Assembly (NCBI GenBank): GCA_021775355.1
Contig: JAJFHZ010000040.1
Span: 1 to 64,000, forward strand
From: Amylibacter sp.
GTDB taxonomy: Bacteria > Pseudomonadota > Alphaproteobacteria > Rhodobacterales > Rhodobacteraceae
Reading direction: 5' to 3'
DNA: 64,000 bases
The position numbers and the translations under genes are program-made. The notes beneath the pieces were generated by a model, which was not told the origin of the DNA, did no database searches, and saw nothing but the letters and a program-made list of their open reading frames with translations. Below are positions 21,799-30,634 of this stretch, one piece after another. How positions within the stretch are numbered: the stretch's first letter is position 1; the number at the start of each line of letters is the position of its first letter.

Positions 21799-22722
21799 TT
21801 ACTGTGCTGTGCAAGTTAAACCGACATTTTCGCCCTGATTTATTTCAAAGGGGAAATGAAATTCGCATAGGGTTTCACCTGTTGGAATGGGTGTGAAGTT
21901 AACCAAAGTGCATTCACCCGTATGGGTTTCTATATCCGCCTGCCATGCACTTCTTTCGTTGGTATCTTCAATATATTGGCGCAGATCTCCCCAGACTGGT
22001 GTTGGCAGAAAGGCTTGTTGGGTCGCGTGGGAAAAATCCTGAATAGTTACCGATGCATTTTCCAATCCCAGTGATTGCTTTAAAAGAGCATTCTGGAATG
22101 TCATTTTTCCTTTGCGATCAAAAACGATAAAACCCGCCGTTGCAGCATTCATTGCATTTTCCAAGGTGCAGATTTGTGATCGAAACTGGCGTTCCATAGC
22201 TAAAGTTGCTGTTACATCTTCAAATAGGAAAACAACTGTTCCAGAGGGATGCGGTCGCCCAATCACGCGCAAAGCGCGCCCGTCCGGCAGCCCCCAATCT
22301 TCGTTGTAATCATCCTTCATGGCACTGCGTTCTATTTTCAGGAATGTCTTGCGCCACGATGTATAGTTTTTAGGCTCAGGCAAAATATGGGTATTTCGCA
22401 GCTTGTCTAAAAAGCCAAGTAAATTTGGCTTTTTCAACAGCCATTCCGGGCGTAGGGCAAGGTGTTGGGTCAGTGCGGGATTAAACAAGGCAAGTTCATT
22501 ATGTGCGTCAAAAACCGCAATACCGATTTGCAAATGGGCAAATGTTGCGCTCATTGTTTGCATAAACTGGTCGGATGATTTTTTCTGTTTTGTGTCTTTA
22601 GGGGTGGGTTTATTAGTGATGGTAGGGCTAGTGGCATATTCAATGGGGTGGCGTTTCAATAATAAACCAACCAATAGCATACTGGTTAGTAATATTATCG
22701 TAAGTATCCCAAACCCAATCAT
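21799..22722 (-). CDS. Membrane-anchored PAS-domain protein without a kinase domain
   Basis: 307 aa from the ATG at 22722; an in-frame TTG at 22761 would add 13 residues but has no ribosome-binding site. One N-terminal membrane helix ('FGILTIILLTSMLLVGLLL') is followed by a PAS-like domain ('AHLQIGIAVFDAHNELALFN'). A second follows ('NAATAGFIVFDRKGKMTFQN'). Between them 'GTVVFLFEDVTATLAMERQF' looks like a PAC segment and linker helix. There is no histidine kinase H-box or ATPase domain. It lies 62 bp downstream of regB on the same strand, so it may modulate RegB or act as a stand-alone sensor; that is an inference. Confidence 0.75.
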   Translation of the reverse strand: MIGFGILTIILLTSMLLVGLLLKRHPIEYATSPTITNKPTPKDTKQKKSSDQFMQTMSATFAHLQIGIAVFDAHNELALFNPALTQHLALRPEWLLKKPNLLGFLDKLRNTHILPEPKNYTSWRKTFLKIERSAMKDDYNEDWGLPDGRALRVIGRPHPSGTVVFLFEDVTATLAMERQFRSQICTLENAMNAATAGFIVFDRKGKMTFQNALLKQSLGLENASVTIQDFSHATQQAFLPTPVWGDLRQYIEDTNERSAWQADIETHTGECTLVNFTPIPTGETLCEFHFPFEINQGENVGLTCTAQ

Positions 22723-22784
22723 AACCCGCCAATTCTTTTTACAGCTTCCGATGCTTATCAAAGCGTGAAATACTGAATCAGAGG

Positions 22785-24212
22785 TTAAGAAATTGTTTCA
22801 AACTGCTGATTGGGCCCAAGCGCTTCGCGGTTGGTTTTTTGGGATTCGTCAAAATCGGCACGTTTCCAACGCACATCCACAATCGCGCCCCTTAGGCGTG
22901 GATCAAAAAAGTCATAGTGCTGGTTCAGGTGTGTCAGATCAATAGCGGCATTTGCGAATGTTAATTCCGCACCGGATCTTTCCAATAATGTTTTTGCAAT
23001 GAACAACCCTAAACCCATACCTTGATAATCGGTGCGGGCTTGCCCGCTGTTCAACTGTTTTTTGCGCTTGCTGATAAAGGGGTCGCCAATACGATCAAGT
23101 AAATCAGGGGGGTAGCCACTACCATCGTCACCCACCATTATACGCACGATTGTTTCATCCCATGTGACGTCGATCAAAACGATTGATTCTGAAAAATCCA
23201 CCGCGTTTTGAACAAGGTTCCGCAATCCGTGGATAATTTCGGGGTGCCTTGGAATAATCGGCGTATCTTTTTCAACAGGCCCTTCGGCTTTTCCGTTGAC
23301 CAGAAAGATCAGTTCCTTACCTCTATTCTCATGCGGCTCTGCGGCTTCGCGCACGATGGTTGTTATAGGTGCGTGTTTTAGCAACAGGTCATCTTTGCCA
23401 CTGCGCCCCATGTCGCGCATGATCTGGCTTAAGCGGTCAGCCTGTTCTTGTATCAATAACACGTCTTCCTTTTGCTCTGTCCCGTCTTGCAGTTCCGATG
23501 CCAGTTCCGAAGACACAAGTTTAATCGTTGCCAAAGGTGTGCCCATCTCATGGGCAGCAGCCGCAACGACGCCGCCTAATGCTGTTAATTGGTATTCGCG
23601 CGCCAAGGCCGTTTGAGTGGCTGATAACGCTTGGGACATAGAAAAAATTTCAGCGGTTACACGGCGCGCGTAAATGGCTAAAAATAAGATACCGATTGTT
23701 AATGCCACCCACATTCCTCCGACGAATAATCTGGGCAATTCCAAAACCTCTCCTGATAGTTTTGTAAGTGGCATGTAAAGAAAGCTCAAAATACTGATCA
23801 TACTTAAAGCCGTCAGACTGATCACCAAAGTGGCATAAAGCGTCAGGGCGGTTGCGGCAATTGTAACGGGCGCTAGAATGAGCAAGGCAAAAGGATTATG
23901 CAAACCGCCGGTTAAATACAAAAGTAACACAAGCTGCCCAAGATCAAATAGTAAAGACAGCATCGCTTCACGTTCAGACAGACGCTTGCTGGGTGGCAGT
24001 ACAGAAGTTGCAAGTAAATTGAATAAAATTGCAGCCGTAATAACAATCAGACATAATCTGAATGGAATTGCCAGTTTCAGATAGTACACTGCAAAGACTA
24101 CAGCACTAATCTGGCCAGCAATCGCCAACCAGCGCAGAATAATTAACGTGCGCAGCCTGATCCAGTCGCTACGGGCTTCTCGTGTGAACAGATTTGTGCT
24201 TTGCTGCGACAC
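22785..24212 (-). CDS. regB: Redox sensor histidine kinase RegB/PrrB/ActS
   Basis: 475 aa. Six N-terminal membrane helices carry the family's quinone-site motif 'GGLHNPF' (102-108). The dimerisation domain has the H-box 'HEMGTPLATI' with His221. The ATPase domain has 'LRNLVQNAVDFS' (N box), 'VGDDGSGYP' (G1) and 'GMGLGLFIAKTLL' (G2). RegB phosphorylates RegA to control respiration and other redox-linked genes. The redox-switch cysteine 40 residues after the H-box His is Leu261 here. The only cysteine in the protein is C54, in a membrane helix. senC-regA is divergent. Confidence 0.94.
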   Translation of the reverse strand: MSQQSTNLFTREARSDWIRLRTLIILRWLAIAGQISAVVFAVYYLKLAIPFRLCLIVITAAILFNLLATSVLPPSKRLSEREAMLSLLFDLGQLVLLLYLTGGLHNPFALLILAPVTIAATALTLYATLVISLTALSMISILSFLYMPLTKLSGEVLELPRLFVGGMWVALTIGILFLAIYARRVTAEIFSMSQALSATQTALAREYQLTALGGVVAAAAHEMGTPLATIKLVSSELASELQDGTEQKEDVLLIQEQADRLSQIMRDMGRSGKDDLLLKHAPITTIVREAAEPHENRGKELIFLVNGKAEGPVEKDTPIIPRHPEIIHGLRNLVQNAVDFSESIVLIDVTWDETIVRIMVGDDGSGYPPDLLDRIGDPFISKRKKQLNSGQARTDYQGMGLGLFIAKTLLERSGAELTFANAAIDLTHLNQHYDFFDPRLRGAIVDVRWKRADFDESQKTNREALGPNQQFETIS

Positions 24213-24233
24213 TGAATGTCTTTCTTGTGACTT

Positions 24234-24246
24234 GCATTCTGAATGC
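24234..24246. promoter_or_regulatory. Palindrome in the regB/senC divergent promoter region
   Basis: GCATTC-T-GAATGC is a perfect 13-bp palindrome, midway between the regB start (24212) and the senC start (24292). A location between divergent promoters suggests an operator. It does not match the GNCGC-type half-sites described for RegA, so the binding protein is unknown. Confidence 0.35.
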
Positions 24247-24291
24247 TGACGTTAGATGAACAGCATGAACTAATCTAGGCTGGGAATACAC

Positions 24292-24888
24292 ATGTCGAAA
24301 ATTATGGCTATCGTAGCTGCAGGCACTGCATCCACAGCAATTGCTGTTGGGGTCTATTTTGCTTTCCTTAAGCCCGCACCCCATTGCGCACCAACCGGTG
24401 TTATTGCAGGTAACGCAACCATTGGCGGTCCGTTTGAACTGGTCACACACAAAGGTGTCTCCGTTACGGAAAAAGATGTGATCAAAGACCTGTCGCTGGT
24501 TTATTTCGGCTACACATTCTGCCCTGATATTTGTCCGTTGGATATGGCACGTAACCTAGAGGCCGTCGATATTCTGGCCGAATCGAATATTGATCTGACG
24601 CCGATTTTTATCTCGATTGACCCTGCGCGTGATACGCCGCAAGTTCTATCCGATTATGTTGATGTTATGCACCCAAAGATGATTGGTCTGACAGGGACTA
24701 AGGCACAGGTAAAAGTGGCGTCAAAGGCTTATAAAACATTCTACAGCAAGAACGGTGAGGGCGAAGATTATTTTATGGATCATTCGACATTCAGTTATCT
24801 GATGTCCCCAAACGGGTTTCTAGATTACATGCCGCGTGATCTTACACCGGAACAAGTTGCCCAAAAAGTTGCATGTTTTGCCAAATAA
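24292..24888 (+). CDS. senC: SCO1/SenC-family copper chaperone
   Basis: 198 aa, membrane-anchored with an N-terminal helix. The thioredoxin fold carries the copper ligands C77 and C81 ('TFCPDICP') and His164 ('MDHSTFSYL'). SenC/SCO proteins deliver copper to the CuA or CuB centre of cytochrome oxidases. It sits between regB and regA, the classical Rhodobacter arrangement, and is transcribed with regA. Confidence 0.94.
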   Translation: MSKIMAIVAAGTASTAIAVGVYFAFLKPAPHCAPTGVIAGNATIGGPFELVTHKGVSVTEKDVIKDLSLVYFGYTFCPDICPLDMARNLEAVDILAESNIDLTPIFISIDPARDTPQVLSDYVDVMHPKMIGLTGTKAQVKVASKAYKTFYSKNGEGEDYFMDHSTFSYLMSPNGFLDYMPRDLTPEQVAQKVACFAK

Positions 24889-24970
24889 TTTCGTGAAATT
24901 GACCTATCTGGAACTTCACTCTAAAAGCGTATAAATGGGACTATATTGGGACTATATAAAGTTGGTAAAC

Positions 24971-25525
24971 ATGTCTGAAGATGCGCTGTACGAAATTGGC
25001 CAGGATAACAGCCTTTTAATTTTAGACGATGATGAACCGTTTCGCAGACGCCTTGCGCGCGCAATGGAAAAGCGTGGTTTTAAACCCACCCCACTTGATT
25101 CCGTTGCCGCGGGACGCGCATTTTGCACAGCCACCCCACCGGCCTATGCGGTTATTGATCTGCGACTGACAGATGGCAATGGTTTGGATGTGGTCGAAGT
25201 ATTACGCACCCGCCGCCCGGAAGCTAAAATCATTGTGCTGACAGGGTACGGTGCCATTGCCACAGCGGTTGCGGCCGTAAAAATAGGTGCGACGGATTAT
25301 TTGGCCAAGCCGGCAGATGCGAATGATGTTACCAACGCATTATTGGCAACCCCGGGGGCAAAACCGCCACCCCCCGAAAACCCGATGTCCGCAGACCGCG
25401 TGCGCTGGGAACATATTCAGCGGGTGTTTGAATTGTGCGACCGTAATGTGTCTGAAACCGCACGCCGCCTGAACATGCACCGCCGCACTTTGCAACGTAT
25501 TTTGGCAAAGCGCAGTCCGCGCTAA
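24971..25525 (+). CDS. regA: Response regulator RegA/PrrA/ActR
   Basis: 184 aa, the exact length of Rhodobacter RegA. The receiver domain has the acidic 'DDDE' near residue 19, phospho-acceptor Asp63 ('VIDLRLTDG'), a Thr in 'VLTGYGAIATAV' and Lys in 'LAKPAD'. A proline linker ('KPPPPENP') leads to the Fis-type helix-turn-helix 'SETARRLNMHRRTLQRIL'. The frame is open from 24935, but 'MSEDALYEIG' at 24971 matches the family start. Its stop overlaps the stop of the convergent LysR gene by four bases. Confidence 0.96.
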   Translation: MSEDALYEIGQDNSLLILDDDEPFRRRLARAMEKRGFKPTPLDSVAAGRAFCTATPPAYAVIDLRLTDGNGLDVVEVLRTRRPEAKIIVLTGYGAIATAVAAVKIGATDYLAKPADANDVTNALLATPGAKPPPPENPMSADRVRWEHIQRVFELCDRNVSETARRLNMHRRTLQRILAKRSPR

Positions 25526-26397
25526 GCTTTCGCAGTGCGGCGCAACCATTTCTGAAACTGCAAAAGTGCAGGTGTTACACGGCCCTTTCGCGTGACCATA
25601 TAATAGCCCAAGCCATCGTCTTTCAGACTGCAAACATTTGCAAGAGTGCCCGCCTCTATTTCTTTTTCGACCAATGCCAAAGGATGTGCCGACATGCCCA
25701 AGCCCGCGCGAACCGCTGACAGAACCAGCTCATTCGTGCTAAAGATACTGATTTTGGCGCCTGTCAGGTCAATACCTTCGTTTTCGATCATGGCCTTACC
25801 CTCCATCATATGACCTTCAAAAAGCCACGGGATGTCCGCTACATCTTTTAGGGAATTAATAATCCGCCCTTTCACCAGATCAGATTTTGCAACAACAACA
25901 TGGTCGCCATTTGTCAAAGCTTCGGAATGTAACCCCTGCCAGTTGCCGCGTCCGAACCGGATTGCCATATCTACCCCATCCTGCGCCAAATCCACGTTGT
26001 GAACGCTGGGATTCAGGTTCACGGTGATCTCGGGATTTTCAGCCCAAAACGCACCTATACGCGGCATCAGCCAGTTAGCAGCAAACGCAGGTGTTAGCGA
26101 TATATTCAAAGGCCTGCCACCACTGAACTGCCGCAAAGCGTCCACCCCTTCGGCGATCGTCAGAAAACCGACCTGTAAACTGTCAGCAAGAGCAGCACCT
26201 TTTTCGGTTACCACCATGCCGCGACCACGACGGACCGCCAGCGTTTCGGCGAAATAATCCTCTAAGCTCCGGACATGCTGGGCAATTGCGGCATGGGTCA
26301 CGTTCAACTCGCGTGCAGCCTTGCTGAAACTGCTTAATCTGGCGGTGGCTTCGAATGCGCGAAGCGACGATAGTGACGGAATGTTGTGCCAATCCAT
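25522..26397 (-). CDS. LysR-family transcriptional regulator (GcvA-like)
   Basis: 291 aa. The N-terminal winged helix-turn-helix has 'LRAFEATARLSSFSKAA' then 'ELNVTHAAIAQHVRSLEDYF'. A periplasmic-binding-type effector domain begins near residue 90 ('LNISLTPAFAANWLMPRI'). The subgroup resembles GcvA/AmpR-type regulators; the effector is unknown. The ATG at 26397 gives 'MDWHNIPSLSSLRAF', typical of the group, in place of the longer open frame to 26481. A 54-codon ORF starts divergently 99 bp away and is a likely target. Confidence 0.9.
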   Translation of the reverse strand: MDWHNIPSLSSLRAFEATARLSSFSKAARELNVTHAAIAQHVRSLEDYFAETLAVRRGRGMVVTEKGAALADSLQVGFLTIAEGVDALRQFSGGRPLNISLTPAFAANWLMPRIGAFWAENPEITVNLNPSVHNVDLAQDGVDMAIRFGRGNWQGLHSEALTNGDHVVVAKSDLVKGRIINSLKDVADIPWLFEGHMMEGKAMIENEGIDLTGAKISIFSTNELVLSAVRAGLGMSAHPLALVEKEIEAGTLANVCSLKDDGLGYYMVTRKGRVTPALLQFQKWLRRTAKA

Positions 26398-26496
26398 TAT
26401 ATGATACCTCAGCTTACATATTGAAATTTTTATAGAGTCGTAATCACCCGTAAAATAGGCATATTTAATTAAACAAAACAAGAAAAGGATTTTGAT

Positions 26497-26661
26497 ATGT
26501 TATCAATTATAGCAAACGCGCTAATGACTGCGTCACGTACTGATAGCGGTAATTCCACGGCTGATTATCGGGATGAGCTGCGACATAACCTTTATCTGGA
26601 TGAACAACGCCGTGAAGCGCAACGAAAATGCGGTCTAGCACTTAAGAAAGATTACTCTTAG
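26497..26661 (+). CDS. Small unknown protein, 54 aa, divergent from the LysR gene
   Basis: ATG at 26497 with AAGGAT six bases upstream and a TAG stop at 26659. The first 15 residues are mildly hydrophobic ('MLSIIANALMTASR'). The rest is strongly charged and helical ('YRDELRHNLYLDEQRREAQR') with one Cys near the end. The general form (short hydrophobic start, basic/acidic helix, about 50 residues) resembles small roseobacter proteins, but I recognise no family. Its position, divergent to a LysR regulator with a shared 99-bp promoter region, suggests regulated expression. Confidence 0.55.
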   Translation: MLSIIANALMTASRTDSGNSTADYRDELRHNLYLDEQRREAQRKCGLALKKDYS

Positions 26662-26680
26662 GTCAGGGTTAGGGCGTTAA

Positions 26681-27301
26681 TTATTGCAATGGTTTGGGGG
26701 CGGTCGCTGTAAAACTTGGCCGTTCCTTTAGCCCGTCTACGATTTTGGCCAGTTTAGTACGATTGCGCCATTCAATCGGGCGGCGCGCATCGGAATAAAG
26801 TAATATGCAGGCCAAAGCGTAATCACAGACATTCGGTTCATCACCTGTCAGCCACGCTTGCGAACGTGCCTCAATCCAATCAAGACATTTTTGTACACGC
26901 ATTTGGTGGCGTTCCGCAGGGTTGAATCCAAGTTTATTTTCACCAACCTGATCCAACCCGGCCCGCGCCTGTTGATTGCCCAAGACCAGAAAATTTCCCA
27001 TTCCCAATATAACGGTCAGCAATTGGCGATCGGCCAAAGGATCCAGATACGGTTCTCTGGCCTCTGTCGTCATTGCCCAAAGCTGTTCCACAATTTGTGA
27101 TGTCGGAAAGATCATTTCGCCGATGGTTTCCAGCACAGGTACTTGGCCCATTGGGTTGATCTCAAAAAAATCATCGGGAAGCGGAAAAGGAACCTCAACC
27201 AAATGAACGGGCACCTGCCACTCATCAATCAGTATTCGACATAAACGCGCAAACGGTGAGCCGTCTATGTAATATAACTTTGCAGGGTCTAGTTTATCCA
27301 T
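26681..27301 (-). CDS. Glutathione S-transferase family protein
   Basis: 206 aa. The N-terminal thioredoxin-like domain has 'YYIDGSPFARLCRILIDEW', with a Ser in the usual catalytic region, and the cis-Pro loop 'PMGQVPVLETIGE'. An all-helical C-terminal domain ('WIEARSQAWLTGDEPNVCDY') follows. Such enzymes conjugate or reduce using glutathione; the substrate is not inferable. The start overlaps the end of the HD-domain gene by 8 bp, so they are co-transcribed. Confidence 0.88.
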   Translation of the reverse strand: MDKLDPAKLYYIDGSPFARLCRILIDEWQVPVHLVEVPFPLPDDFFEINPMGQVPVLETIGEMIFPTSQIVEQLWAMTTEAREPYLDPLADRQLLTVILGMGNFLVLGNQQARAGLDQVGENKLGFNPAERHQMRVQKCLDWIEARSQAWLTGDEPNVCDYALACILLYSDARRPIEWRNRTKLAKIVDGLKERPSFTATAPKPLQ

Positions 27302-27893
27302 TTGTCAAATCCGAAAAAAGTTCCAAGAATCGTCCTCTAACCTCTTTGGGAGCATGAGGTCGAAGGGTGCGCTTTGGCAAGTCCGATAAAACTGGTTTTC
27401 CAAACAATTTATCAGCCTCTTCCGCCGAAAACCCTGCAATTTGCACGGCCTCCAACCAAGCTGACAACTTATCCGCGCGTTTAATTTGTTTTTTGATCAA
27501 GTCGGGTATTTTTGCAGGCAAGCCAAAGCGCAGATTTATCGCTGCCGTTAATCGATCATCCAAAGTGCCGTAATCGGGCCCAACTGCTGATTTCACCGGG
27601 GAAATCATATCGCCGATGACATATTCAGGCGCATCATGCAGTAATGCCGCCAGCCGCCATTTGCAGTCAATGCGTGGGTTAAGGCGCGTAAACAGCTCTT
27701 CCACAAACACGGAATGTTCGGCCACTGAATAAGGGTAATCCCCCACCGTCTGCCCATTCCAACGCGCGACAAACGATAGTCCGTGGGCAATATCGCCAAT
27801 TTCTATGTCCAGTGGTGACGGATCCAGCAAATCCAGCCTTCGCCCCGATAGCATACGTTGCCAAGCTCTGGGTGGATTGGATTGTCGTGGCAT
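27294..27893 (-). CDS. HD-domain phosphohydrolase (YfbR-like)
   Basis: 199 aa. The HD metal site is visible: 'YSVAEHSVFVEEL' (first His), 'LLHDAPEYVIGDM' (His-Asp) and 'KRADKLSAWLEAVQI' (last Asp). Related proteins are nucleotide 5'-monophosphatases. The ATG at 27893 ('MPRQSNPPRAWQRM') is preferred over the open frame to 28106, which would run into ahcY on the other strand. It is coupled with the downstream GST gene and divergent from ahcY by 90 bp. Confidence 0.87.
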   Translation of the reverse strand: MPRQSNPPRAWQRMLSGRRLDLLDPSPLDIEIGDIAHGLSFVARWNGQTVGDYPYSVAEHSVFVEELFTRLNPRIDCKWRLAALLHDAPEYVIGDMISPVKSAVGPDYGTLDDRLTAAINLRFGLPAKIPDLIKKQIKRADKLSAWLEAVQIAGFSAEEADKLFGKPVLSDLPKRTLRPHAPKEVRGRFLELFSDLTNG

Positions 27894-27983
27894 AAAATCT
27901 CCGTAGTATCTGAACCCTTGTCGATACCCAATCTGGATGCTACATGCCACCCCAAGATCGCGTTTTTTTAAAAGGAGCCACCA

Positions 27984-29369
27984 ATGGCCAATGACTATAT
28001 TGTAAAAGACATCTCTTTGGCTGCTTTTGGCCGTAAAGAACTGGACATCGCTGAAACTGAAATGCCGGGCCTGATGGCGCTGCGCGAAGAGTTTGGCGAC
28101 AGCCAACCGCTGAAAGGGTCACGCATTGTAGGCTCGCTGCACATGACGATCCAGACTGCAGTTCTGATCGAAACCCTGACAGCCCTTGGCGCAGATGTGC
28201 GATGGGCATCATGCAACATTTTTTCCACCCAAGATCACGCGGCTGCTGCCATTGCTGTTTCTGGCGTTCCAGTGTTTGCGATCAAAGGTCAAACACTGAC
28301 AGAGCACTGGGATTACCTAGACAAATCTTTCATGTTTGACGATGGTCCGAACCTGATCCTCGACGATGGCGGCGACGCAACGCTATACATCCTATTGGGC
28401 GCACGCATTGAAGGTGGCGAAGCATTCGGTGTTGCAACATCTGAAGAAGAAGAAGCGATCCAAGTACAAATCAAAAAACGTATGGCCGCATCCCCTGGCT
28501 GGTTCACAAAAATGCGCGATCAGATCAAAGGTGTATCCGAAGAAACAACAACTGGCGTGCATCGTCTATACGAATTGCACAAAAATGGCGAACTGCCGTT
28601 CCCGGCGATTAATGTGAACGACAGTGTTACCAAGTCGAAATTCGACAACAAATACGGTTGTAAGGAATCATTGGTAGACGGCATCCGCCGCGCAACTGAC
28701 ACGATGATGGCCGGTAAAACCGCTGTTGTTTGTGGTTATGGTGACGTTGGCAAAGGTTCTGCGGCATCCCTTCAAGGTGCAGGCGCGCGTGTTAAAGTAA
28801 CTGAAATCGATCCAATTTGCGCATTACAAGCGGCAATGGATGGCTTTGAAGTAACAACGCTAGAAGATGCAGTGGCAGAGGCTGATATCTTTGTAACAAC
28901 AACTGGCAACAAAGACATCATCCGCATTGAACATATGCGTGCAATGAAAGACATGGCCATTGTTGGTAACATCGGTCACTTCGACAACGAAATTCAGGTC
29001 GCTCAGTTGGACAACCTGAAAATGACAAACATCAAAGACCAAGTGGATATGTACGAAATGCCATCAGGCAACCGTATGATCCTGCTATCGCAAGGTCGTT
29101 TGTTGAACCTTGGTAACGCTACGGGCCACCCATCGTTTGTGATGTCAGCATCTTTCACAAACCAAGTTCTAGCACAAATCGAGCTTTGGACAAAAGGTGA
29201 CGAGTACAACAACGAAGTGTATATCTTGCCGAAACACCTAGACGAAAAAGTAGCCCGTCTACACTTGGCTAAAATCGGCGTGAAATTGACAGAGCTGTCA
29301 AAAGACCAAGCCGATTACATTGGTGTGGAAACAACCGGCCCATATAAGCCTGAACATTATCGTTATTAA
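27984..29369 (+). CDS. ahcY: Adenosylhomocysteinase
   Basis: 461 aa. It hydrolyses S-adenosylhomocysteine to adenosine and homocysteine, keeping methylation going. '[15 protein letters not shown]' and '[17 protein letters not shown]' are substrate-site segments; '[14 protein letters not shown]' binds NAD; the C-terminus '[10 protein letters not shown]' is typical. AAGGAG lies 8 bases before the ATG. The 5' leader is only about 90 bp, and I see no SAH-riboswitch-like fold in it. A strong terminator follows. Dinucleotide use such as many 'aca' and 'aaa' codons suggests high expression. Confidence 0.98.
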   Translation: MANDYIVKDISLAAFGRKELDIAETEMPGLMALREEFGDSQPLKGSRIVGSLHMTIQTAVLIETLTALGADVRWASCNIFSTQDHAAAAIAVSGVPVFAIKGQTLTEHWDYLDKSFMFDDGPNLILDDGGDATLYILLGARIEGGEAFGVATSEEEEAIQVQIKKRMAASPGWFTKMRDQIKGVSEETTTGVHRLYELHKNGELPFPAINVNDSVTKSKFDNKYGCKESLVDGIRRATDTMMAGKTAVVCGYGDVGKGSAASLQGAGARVKVTEIDPICALQAAMDGFEVTTLEDAVAEADIFVTTTGNKDIIRIEHMRAMKDMAIVGNIGHFDNEIQVAQLDNLKMTNIKDQVDMYEMPSGNRMILLSQGRLLNLGNATGHPSFVMSASFTNQVLAQIELWTKGDEYNNEVYILPKHLDEKVARLHLAKIGVKLTELSKDQADYIGVETTGPYKPEHYRY

Positions 29370-29419
29370 AGGTTATATCATCACCCGATTTATTCGGGGG
29401 ATAACGTGAAGAATTGAAG

Positions 29420-29450
29420 CGCCCTGTAGGAAACTGCGGGGCGTTTTTTT
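29420..29450 (+). terminator. Intrinsic terminator of ahcY
   Basis: A 10-bp stem (CGCCCTGTAG / CTGCGGGGCG, with G-T pairs) closed by a GAAA tetraloop at 29420-29443, then seven T's. A smaller hairpin (CCCGA / TCGGG) precedes it at 29384-29398. The T-run reaches the stop codon of the convergent gene at 29449. Confidence 0.9.
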
Positions 29451-30534
29451 AAGATTTAGAGAATAGCACGCCTTGACCGTTGTCTTCCTTAAACTCTGAA
29501 AAGCTCCCTATAATTGCAGTAATCGCATCAGAATCTAAAGGTTTGGCTAATTGTTCGTTGTTGAATTCCAATACCCTTAGGACTTTTCTATTTTTAGCAC
29601 GCCCACCAGATAACTCATATGCCCACTGTACTTTTAATCTATCAATACCTTCGACTTTAAGTTCCTTTTGTTTAACGTGAAGCCAAAACTCTGCATCGTC
29701 GATTTCAAAGAAACATTCGCGGCGTGTGGAATCTTTTCCTTTCCATTTTCGAAATGCTTGGTCTTCTTGTTCCCAGTTTGGAGATGAAACGAAGATATTC
29801 TCAATAGCGACAATCCATTCCACTTTTTCGGGAACATCATCGTCGTTTTTTCTCACTCTCATAGCGGCTCGTTCTGGAAATGAATTCCGAGGAATTGGAA
29901 AGTCATCTTCATGTGTAAAGCCTAGTGCTTTTACATCTGAATTTGATATGCAAATTTGATAGAATTCGTTTCGAGCTTCCATTGCATCTGAAATCACTCC
30001 AGTATTAGCACCAATCTTTTCCAATTCATTGTTATCTTTTTCGAGAATAATTTTTGTCATTTGAGTAATTATTTTCGCACCAATTTCGCACGCTTCAAGA
30101 GGCACTGTGGCTTCTTTCTCCGTATTCGATGTTTGTGACTGATCAAAGTACTCTAGATGATTTTCACCAAGTTGCTTTGCCCAATATGCTGGGGAATAGC
30201 CAGTAAACCCTTCAACATAGGCACTACCTATATCCGAATTAAGAAATGCGAATAAAGAACCTACGCTTGTCATAACTATAGTATATTTTGCTAAGAAGCT
30301 TCCGGATTCAGGTGGAAGAACGACTAAGTCGTATGTAGAGTTGCTTTTAATTAGTGATGTATTAATGGAATCAATAATTCTATCTGCTCGTTTAGCCGTT
30401 TCTATGAAGGTCTCAAGCTTTAAGTAATGCCCATCTACGTCAAAATGTAAGAGAATCTGGTTCTTTGGTTGTGAGTATTTCAATACTTCGGCATCATGCA
30501 TATTTTTAAATTCTTTAAGTTGTTTATGCCGCAA
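29449..30534 (-). CDS. Unknown accessory protein, 361 aa
   Basis: No family is recognised with certainty. The N-terminal part ('LLHFDVDGHYLKLETFIE', then 'VVLPPESGSFLAKY') has a pattern seen in uncharacterised mobile-region proteins: strand, small domain, then a 'Gly-Ser-Phe' motif before a hydrophobic helix near 90-110. The C-terminal 120 residues look beta-rich, with 'WIVAIENIFVSSPNWE' and 'FFEIDDAEFWLHV'. The start may be TTG at 30534 (GGGGGT upstream) or ATG at 30501. It is visibly A+T-rich compared with ahcY and is convergent with it, consistent with acquisition. Confidence 0.65.
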   Translation of the reverse strand: MRHKQLKEFKNMHDAEVLKYSQPKNQILLHFDVDGHYLKLETFIETAKRADRIIDSINTSLIKSNSTYDLVVLPPESGSFLAKYTIVMTSVGSLFAFLNSDIGSAYVEGFTGYSPAYWAKQLGENHLEYFDQSQTSNTEKEATVPLEACEIGAKIITQMTKIILEKDNNELEKIGANTGVISDAMEARNEFYQICISNSDVKALGFTHEDDFPIPRNSFPERAAMRVRKNDDDVPEKVEWIVAIENIFVSSPNWEQEDQAFRKWKGKDSTRRECFFEIDDAEFWLHVKQKELKVEGIDRLKVQWAYELSGGRAKNRKVLRVLEFNNEQLAKPLDSDAITAIIGSFSEFKEDNGQGVLFSKS

Positions 30535-30634
30535 GCGTACCCCCTAATGGTTGCTCTATCAAGTTTTTGAAACTTAAGATGCTTTTGGTATGGAAAGAGA
30601 GAGTATTGCTTACACTCTACGGCTTTACATTCAT

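Noticed and set aside
27894..27983. SAH riboswitch in the ahcY leader
   Set aside because: The whole spacer between the divergent HD-domain gene and ahcY is 90 bp and I found no paired elements of the SAH aptamer. A TTGTCG with TACATG 17 bp on is a possible weak promoter only.
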